This document shows positions 59,530 through 64,000 of a stretch of 64,000 bases of DNA, in pieces. The position numbers and the translations under genes were made by a program. Location: positions 1,550,001-1,614,000 of the forward strand of contig NZ_CP172312.1 in the NCBI RefSeq assembly GCF_047946665.1. Direction: 5' to 3'. How positions within the stretch are numbered: the first letter of the stretch is position 1; each line of letters opens with the position of its first letter. Below the pieces are notes generated by a model. The model was not told where the DNA came from. It saw nothing but the letters and a program-made list of their open reading frames with translations, and did no database searches. Source of the stretch: Allohahella sp002354735 (GTDB lineage: Bacteria; Pseudomonadota; Gammaproteobacteria; Pseudomonadales; Oleiphilaceae).

Positions 59530-62500
59530 CGCAGAAACCTCTGAATCGTGTCGATCAGCGCATTCTCGTCATAGGGCTTGGTGGCGTAAGCGCTCACGCC
59601 CACTTTTTGCGCCAGCTGACGATGCTTCTCCTGGCTACGGGAGGTAAGCATGACGATGGGCAAATCGTTACCTGTCGGCTGCTGGCGAATGTGCCGAGTC
59701 AGTTCGAGGCCATCCATGCGCGGCATCTCCATATCTACCAGCATGAGCTGGGCGGGGGCGACGCGCTGCTTCTCCATCGCATCGACGCCGTCGCTGGCGG
59801 TCTCCACCTCGAAGCCCATGTCCTGCAACAGTTGTTTCAAGGTGCTGCGAACGCTCAGCGAGTCATCCACCACGAGAATGCGCTGGCGTCGGATCTGTGG
59901 ACCACTCGAAGGCGCAGCCATTCTCGACCTGCCACGCTCGGCCATACCCGACCGGTCAGCCGATGCGGTCAACAGCTCGTTCAGGTTCAGAATCGGCACC
60001 ATCGAGCCATCGCCGAGAATCGTGAGCCCCAGCAGTCCGAACAACTGCGGTGCGAGCTTGCCTGGCGACCGTGCCACCAACTGCTCACCAGTGAGCAGGC
60101 GTTCTGCACCGACAGCCACCAGTTTGTCACCCAGCTCGAGCAGCAGCACAGGCTGTGTCTCGTCGGGCACCTGGTTCACGGCTTCTCCGTAGAGAACCTT
60201 CGCCAGACTGTAATACGGGCACAGCTCATTGCCGACCGACAGGAGCCATTGTCCCGACATTTCGCGCAGCAGGCCCTGCGCGGTTGGCAGCGCTTGCCGG
60301 ATAGAGGCTGTCGGTAGTGCAAAGGTGCGCCCGCCCGCTTCGACCAGCAACATGTACTGGGTAATTTCCTTCACTGGAATCCGCAGCTGCCAGGCGCAGG
60401 TGTTTTCCTCGAGTTCACATCGAGCACTGCCGCCGAGCAGTTCGGCGGTATACTTCACCGCATCCAGACCGATTCCGCGACCGGAAACCTGGGTCACTTC
60501 TTCCCGGGAACTGAACCCTGGCAACCAGAGCAGTTGAGCCAACTGTTCCGGGCTGGCATGTCCATGTCCTGCCGGCAATAGTCCCCTCGCCTCGGCACGG
60601 GATTGGATAGCGGCCAGATCCAGACCACCCCCATCGTCCTGCACGCGCACGTCCAGGAAGCGGCCAGTCTGTTCGAACACGATCTCGACGCGGCCTTCAA
60701 GGGTCTTGCCGGCTTCCAGGCGACGCTCGGCCGACTCGATACCGTGGTCCACGGCGTTTCTCAGCAGATGCATCAGAGGACCGGCCAGCTGTTCGAGCAG
60801 CTCACGGTCGACCTTCAATGTTTCGCCTTCGATGACCAGACTGGCATGTTTGCCGGTCATGCGACTGGCCTGACGAACACAGCGCTGCAACCTGCCTGTC
60901 AGCGTGCTCACCGGCACCCTCTGGCGCGCCAACAGGGTGTGCTGCAGCTGATCGATATGACGATGCTGCTGTCGCACGAGTGCATCCATCTGCAACAGTT
61001 GGCTCTGTAGTTTTCGATTCAACTCGCAGACGTCTGCCACGACTTCGAAATACTGATGAGTACTTCGATGCAGCTCGTCGTAACGGTCCATCTCCAGCGG
61101 GTCGAGACCATGTTCATCGATGCTTTCGTTGCGCTGCGGCCGAGCCTGGCTGCGGCCCGTGACCAGCATTTCCAGCTCGGTACGGCGCTGACTGAGTCGG
61201 CGATCCTGATCGCTGATGCCACCACTGGTCAACTGCAGGCGCTTATGCAGCTCGCGGGCCTGGACGTTGTTGATGCTCATTTCTTCGGTCAGTACCAACA
61301 GCTTGTCATACGCCGCATCGTCGTCCTCGCCCACTACCACAGGTACCGGTGCGTGGACTGCCTCAGGGCTGATGACTTTCAGCGCCTGGGCAGACTCCTT
61401 AACCAGATCAGCCGCCGGTTCATCGTCGGCTAGATGAGCAGCATCAACAGCCGCTGCAGGTTCGACACCATCCTGTATTTCCCGCCAGTTGGTCAGAGAC
61501 TGCAACACAACCAGCCGGTTTGCCGGCAACTCATCGCGCCCCAGCAGGTAATCCACCATGGCGCTTACACAGTCGGACGCTTCCATAAGCAGGTCCTGCA
61601 GTGCCGGGCTCGGGCGCAGGCCCTGCTCGTCCCACTCATCGAATACCGCTTCAAGGGCGTGGCTGAGGTTGGCTACGCCCTTGAGACCCAGCAGGTTTGC
61701 AGAGCCTTTCAGCGTGTGGCTTGCTCGCTGAGCCTGCCGCACCAGTTCAGAGCCCTCGCCTGCGCCACTGACCAACTGGCTGAGCGCCTGGTGCAGCGAG
61801 CGAGTCTGGGCAGGCGCGTCCTGCAGGAAGGCCTCCATAACCTCAAGACTGACCTCATCACTGACATCCAGTGCGACATCGACGTCGCCAAGCACCTGGG
61901 GGGTCTGCTCGCCGAGCTCTTCCTCAGGCAACTCAGGCGACATCAAGGCGCGCAATAGGTGCTGCGAACGCGCCGGTGCCAGGCTCTCGCTCCAGCGGCT
62001 GTCCTCCAGGTAATCCAGCAGCTTGAGGCAGGCTGTCTCGGGCGCACCGTCCATGAGGTACGGTCGCAGATTTGCCTGCCACAGTCCCAGCATGGCGATC
62101 GGTGCCTGCTCATGACCTTGTGAATGATGCGGTACGCGATCGGCCAGCAGGTCCATCATATCCTGCAGACCGTGCAGGCCAAGATAGCTGCAGCTCTCGC
62201 CCAGGTCTCTCAGCATGCGGGCGTAATCATCGGCCGACTCAGGCAGGCCGAGTAATAGTTCATCGAACTCCGTCTGGAGCGACTCGATTTCCTGCCACAA
62301 ATCCTGCAGCGTCCGTTGGTGAGGCTCGCTCAGGGCTGATTCAGCCGACGCTTCAATGAGTAAAGTCGGCGATTGTTGCGGCAGGTCCACAGGCGCCAAG
62401 CCATTTACATCCGCAGTATCGTCCTCACCCTCGAGGCTTTGTTCTGCGAGACTGTCACTCAGTTCGCAGAGCCAGCGTGCAAGTTCAAAAACTTCAGCGG

Positions 62501-62723
62501 CCGGCACGTCGCATCCCGACAGCGCAGTCTGGCGAGCCAGGCATTGCGTACCGAGCTCCGGCATGCCGGCCATGTCCAACAGCATGGCGGCGTTATCGAG
62601 CACCGCCTCGACCACGTCCGCCGCCAGTGCGGGCGATTCACCCAAGGCCTCCAGCAGCTCGCCGGTACTGGCCTGCATCACTTCCACTGCGGCGTCCAGC
62701 GACGCCTGACTCTGCGTACTCAT
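59526..62723 (-). CDS. ChpA-like hybrid chemotaxis kinase
   Basis: A 1065-residue kinase. The first ~300 residues resemble the FimL/ChpA N-terminal helical module, then an HPt with histidine in QRASHTLKGSANLLG (about 345-355), an ATPase domain (MHLLRNAVDHGIES, DDGGGLD, VSGRGIGLDAV), a CheW-like domain and a C-terminal receiver (MLVDMEMPRMDG). It is far shorter than Pseudomonas ChpA (~2470 residues, many HPt/TPt domains). It likely controls type IV pili or twitching through an unlinked PilG/PilH-like regulator. ATG 62723 has GAGGT 7 nt upstream. Confidence 0.88.
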   Translation of the reverse strand: MSTQSQASLDAAVEVMQASTGELLEALGESPALAADVVEAVLDNAAMLLDMAGMPELGTQCLARQTALSGCDVPAAEVFELARWLCELSDSLAEQSLEGEDDTADVNGLAPVDLPQQSPTLLIEASAESALSEPHQRTLQDLWQEIESLQTEFDELLLGLPESADDYARMLRDLGESCSYLGLHGLQDMMDLLADRVPHHSQGHEQAPIAMLGLWQANLRPYLMDGAPETACLKLLDYLEDSRWSESLAPARSQHLLRALMSPELPEEELGEQTPQVLGDVDVALDVSDEVSLEVMEAFLQDAPAQTRSLHQALSQLVSGAGEGSELVRQAQRASHTLKGSANLLGLKGVANLSHALEAVFDEWDEQGLRPSPALQDLLMEASDCVSAMVDYLLGRDELPANRLVVLQSLTNWREIQDGVEPAAAVDAAHLADDEPAADLVKESAQALKVISPEAVHAPVPVVVGEDDDAAYDKLLVLTEEMSINNVQARELHKRLQLTSGGISDQDRRLSQRRTELEMLVTGRSQARPQRNESIDEHGLDPLEMDRYDELHRSTHQYFEVVADVCELNRKLQSQLLQMDALVRQQHRHIDQLQHTLLARQRVPVSTLTGRLQRCVRQASRMTGKHASLVIEGETLKVDRELLEQLAGPLMHLLRNAVDHGIESAERRLEAGKTLEGRVEIVFEQTGRFLDVRVQDDGGGLDLAAIQSRAEARGLLPAGHGHASPEQLAQLLWLPGFSSREEVTQVSGRGIGLDAVKYTAELLGGSARCELEENTCAWQLRIPVKEITQYMLLVEAGGRTFALPTASIRQALPTAQGLLREMSGQWLLSVGNELCPYYSLAKVLYGEAVNQVPDETQPVLLLELGDKLVAVGAERLLTGEQLVARSPGKLAPQLFGLLGLTILGDGSMVPILNLNELLTASADRSGMAERGRSRMAAPSSGPQIRRQRILVVDDSLSVRSTLKQLLQDMGFEVETASDGVDAMEKQRVAPAQLMLVDMEMPRMDGLELTRHIRQQPTGNDLPIVMLTSRSQEKHRQLAQKVGVSAYATKPYDENALIDTIQRFLR

Positions 62724-62758
62724 TGCCTACCTCACTTGTGGCTGCGCTGACCTTGGAA

Positions 62759-64000
62759 CTACCCGATCTTGCGTTCGTTCCGGGGGGCCAGTTCTTCCAT
62801 GGTGCTGCCACGTGGGGCTTCCAGCCTTGTGACGGGGGCCGCTTCGGCCAGACTCAGACCCAGGTCCATGATGCCCAGATCAGGCAGCTGGAACAGACCG
62901 ACGGTCTGCTGCAGCACACCTGAAGCCGCGCGCAGGTGCTGCGTGTGGACAGACTGTCGTTTGAGCTCCTGTCCTGTTACGCGAGTGCTCTTCTCGATCT
63001 TGTCCGCTTGGACTCTCAGCGCTTCCGCTTCCTGCGCCTGGAGGATGGAACTTTCGGCGATGCGCTGTACCGCAGCCACCAGCTCACGTGTGGTCTGCTG
63101 GGTTTCCTGCATCTGGGTACCAGCCTGTGCCGCTCGGCGTGAACCGTTGACAACCTGGGTAATACTGCCGTTCATGTTGCTTACCGCGTCCGCTGTTTCT
63201 GACTGGATGCTGCGAACCAGGGCGCTGATCTGTGATGTCGAACTGCGCGAGCTCTCCGCAAGACGCTGTACTTCGTCCGCAACGACCGCAAAACCACGTC
63301 CCGCATCACCAGCTGCAGCGGCCTGCATACTGGCGTTCAGCGCCAGTACGTGGGTTCGTTCAGCGATACTATTGATGATGTCGATGATGCCGCTGATTTC
63401 CTGCGATCGCTCACTCAGTCGCTTGATGCGTTTTTCCGTTTCGCTGATCGCGTCACGGATTTCGTCCATGGACTCGATGGTGGTGCTTACTGCCTCCTGG
63501 GCCTTGTCCGTAGAGCCAGAAGCATTCTGCGCGATCACGTTACAGGCCTGGCCCCATTCAGCGATCTGGTTCATCTGCTGTGAAGCGGCTTCGAGTTTCT
63601 TGATGGCCTGCACGACCAGCAGACGTTCCTGGGCAGCAACGTTGGTCACCTTGCTGGTCTGCTCATCAACAAGGACACTGGACGCTTCGACCAGGTCACC
63701 GATCTGACGAACTTTCACAAGTGCTTCGGCCGTTTCCTTCGTTACCAGGTTGAGGGCGTCCGCAACCGGGCCAGTGATGTCCTCACGCACCTGCAGACGC
63801 GTTGTGAAATTTCGCTCGCTCAGCGAGGCTGAACCTTCCAGCAGTTCGATAACCGAATCGTTGAGGGCATCGTTTTCTTTCTCGATGCGAACCAGGGTCG
63901 CCACCTTGTCGTCCAGCAGCTGGTCGAGGGCAAGGCCAAGTTGTGCCAGCTCATCGCCGCCTTTGAGTTCGGTCCGGGCGGTGTAGTCGTCTTGCTGCAC
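62759..64000 (-). CDS. PilJ-like methyl-accepting chemotaxis protein (5' end beyond window)
   Basis: At least 413 C-terminal residues. A HAMP-like or linker segment (LSERNFTTRLQVREDITGPVADALNLV) of the PilJ type is followed by the signalling hairpin with tip SIAERTHVLALNASMQAAAAGDAGRGFAVVADEVQRLAESS. PilJ carries the same QAA/GDAGRGFAVVADEVQRLAE tip, so a type IV pilus sensory role is likely. The sensor and membrane segments lie right of the window. The 35-bp gap to the ChpA-like gene supports cotranscription. The C-terminal tail (EELAPRNERKIG) does not carry a clear CheR-tethering pentapeptide. Confidence 0.88.
   Translation of the reverse strand: MQQDDYTARTELKGGDELAQLGLALDQLLDDKVATLVRIEKENDALNDSVIELLEGSASLSERNFTTRLQVREDITGPVADALNLVTKETAEALVKVRQIGDLVEASSVLVDEQTSKVTNVAAQERLLVVQAIKKLEAASQQMNQIAEWGQACNVIAQNASGSTDKAQEAVSTTIESMDEIRDAISETEKRIKRLSERSQEISGIIDIINSIAERTHVLALNASMQAAAAGDAGRGFAVVADEVQRLAESSRSSTSQISALVRSIQSETADAVSNMNGSITQVVNGSRRAAQAGTQMQETQQTTRELVAAVQRIAESSILQAQEAEALRVQADKIEKSTRVTGQELKRQSVHTQHLRAASGVLQQTVGLFQLPDLGIMDLGLSLAEAAPVTRLEAPRGSTMEELAPRNERKIG

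Overview
The window is a dense chromosomal stretch with mid-to-high-50s % GC by eye. It has short intergenic gaps, many 1-8 bp stop/start overlaps, and no tRNA, rRNA, IS element, prophage or CRISPR array that I could see. A complete wsp surface-sensing operon, LpoB/LPP20 lipoproteins, DUF3010, HchA, RlmE and a pilin-like domain point to a free-living gammaproteobacterium, perhaps marine Pseudomonadales/Oceanospirillales/Cellvibrionales-like. The genus cannot be fixed from the sequence alone.

Layout. 1-7.2 kb: 3' end of a diguanylate cyclase, a thioesterase/Fe-alcohol dehydrogenase pair, a DUF418 membrane protein, an M19 dipeptidase, a thioredoxin-fold protein, a secreted ricin-lectin + polysaccharide-lyase protein, and a small WYL-like protein. 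7.2-17.9 kb (minus strand): full wspA-B-C-D-E-F-R operon extended at its 3' end by a membrane GGDEF-EAL protein that overlaps wspR by 8 bp. 18-24.8 kb: a giant ferredoxin/FNR/molybdopterin-oxidoreductase fusion, a divergent AraC regulator, the Mo-enzyme sulfurtransferase FdhD and an unknown exported protein. 24.8-28.2 kb: a PAS hybrid histidine kinase and the GTPase YlqF/RbgA.

28.3-39.4 kb looks like an undescribed biosynthesis/export locus. Its left arm has an HxxxDG (condensation/PapA-like) acyltransferase and a TauD/TfdA-type dioxygenase. Its right arm has a GNAT-like unknown, a GH3-family acyl-adenylating/amide synthetase, a double-GNAT protein, and an RND adaptor plus permease, with the four downstream genes translationally linked by overlaps or short gaps. 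The AT-rich divergent intergenic region carries a perfect 20-bp palindrome and a second degenerate copy, one nearer each arm. A terminator closes the right arm.

39.4-53.1 kb: a lipoprotein carrying a type IV pilin-like head, SRPBCC and DUF421 proteins, an EamA exporter with a divergent AraC regulator, a GT4 glycosyltransferase/PAP2 phosphatase operon behind a strong candidate Pho box (phosphate-sparing lipid remodelling is inferred), HchA, a lipoprotein CAP protein with a Pro-Thr repeat, a SpoU methyltransferase/flavoprotein pair, RlmE-LtaE, and DUF3010. 53.3-58.6 kb: four consecutive lipoproteins (LPP20-like, LpoB, TPR, LPP20-like) and a secreted calcineurin-like phosphoesterase. 58.6-64 kb (minus): a second chemosensory operon of the type IV pilus (Pil-Chp) flavour, with the MCP entering from the right edge.

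Several genes appear to start at TTG with good Shine-Dalgarno sequences (thioredoxin-like, wspA, wspF, the HxxxDG acyltransferase, the CAP lipoprotein). Many annotated starts here were therefore chosen by RBS and domain boundaries rather than by the longest reading frame.
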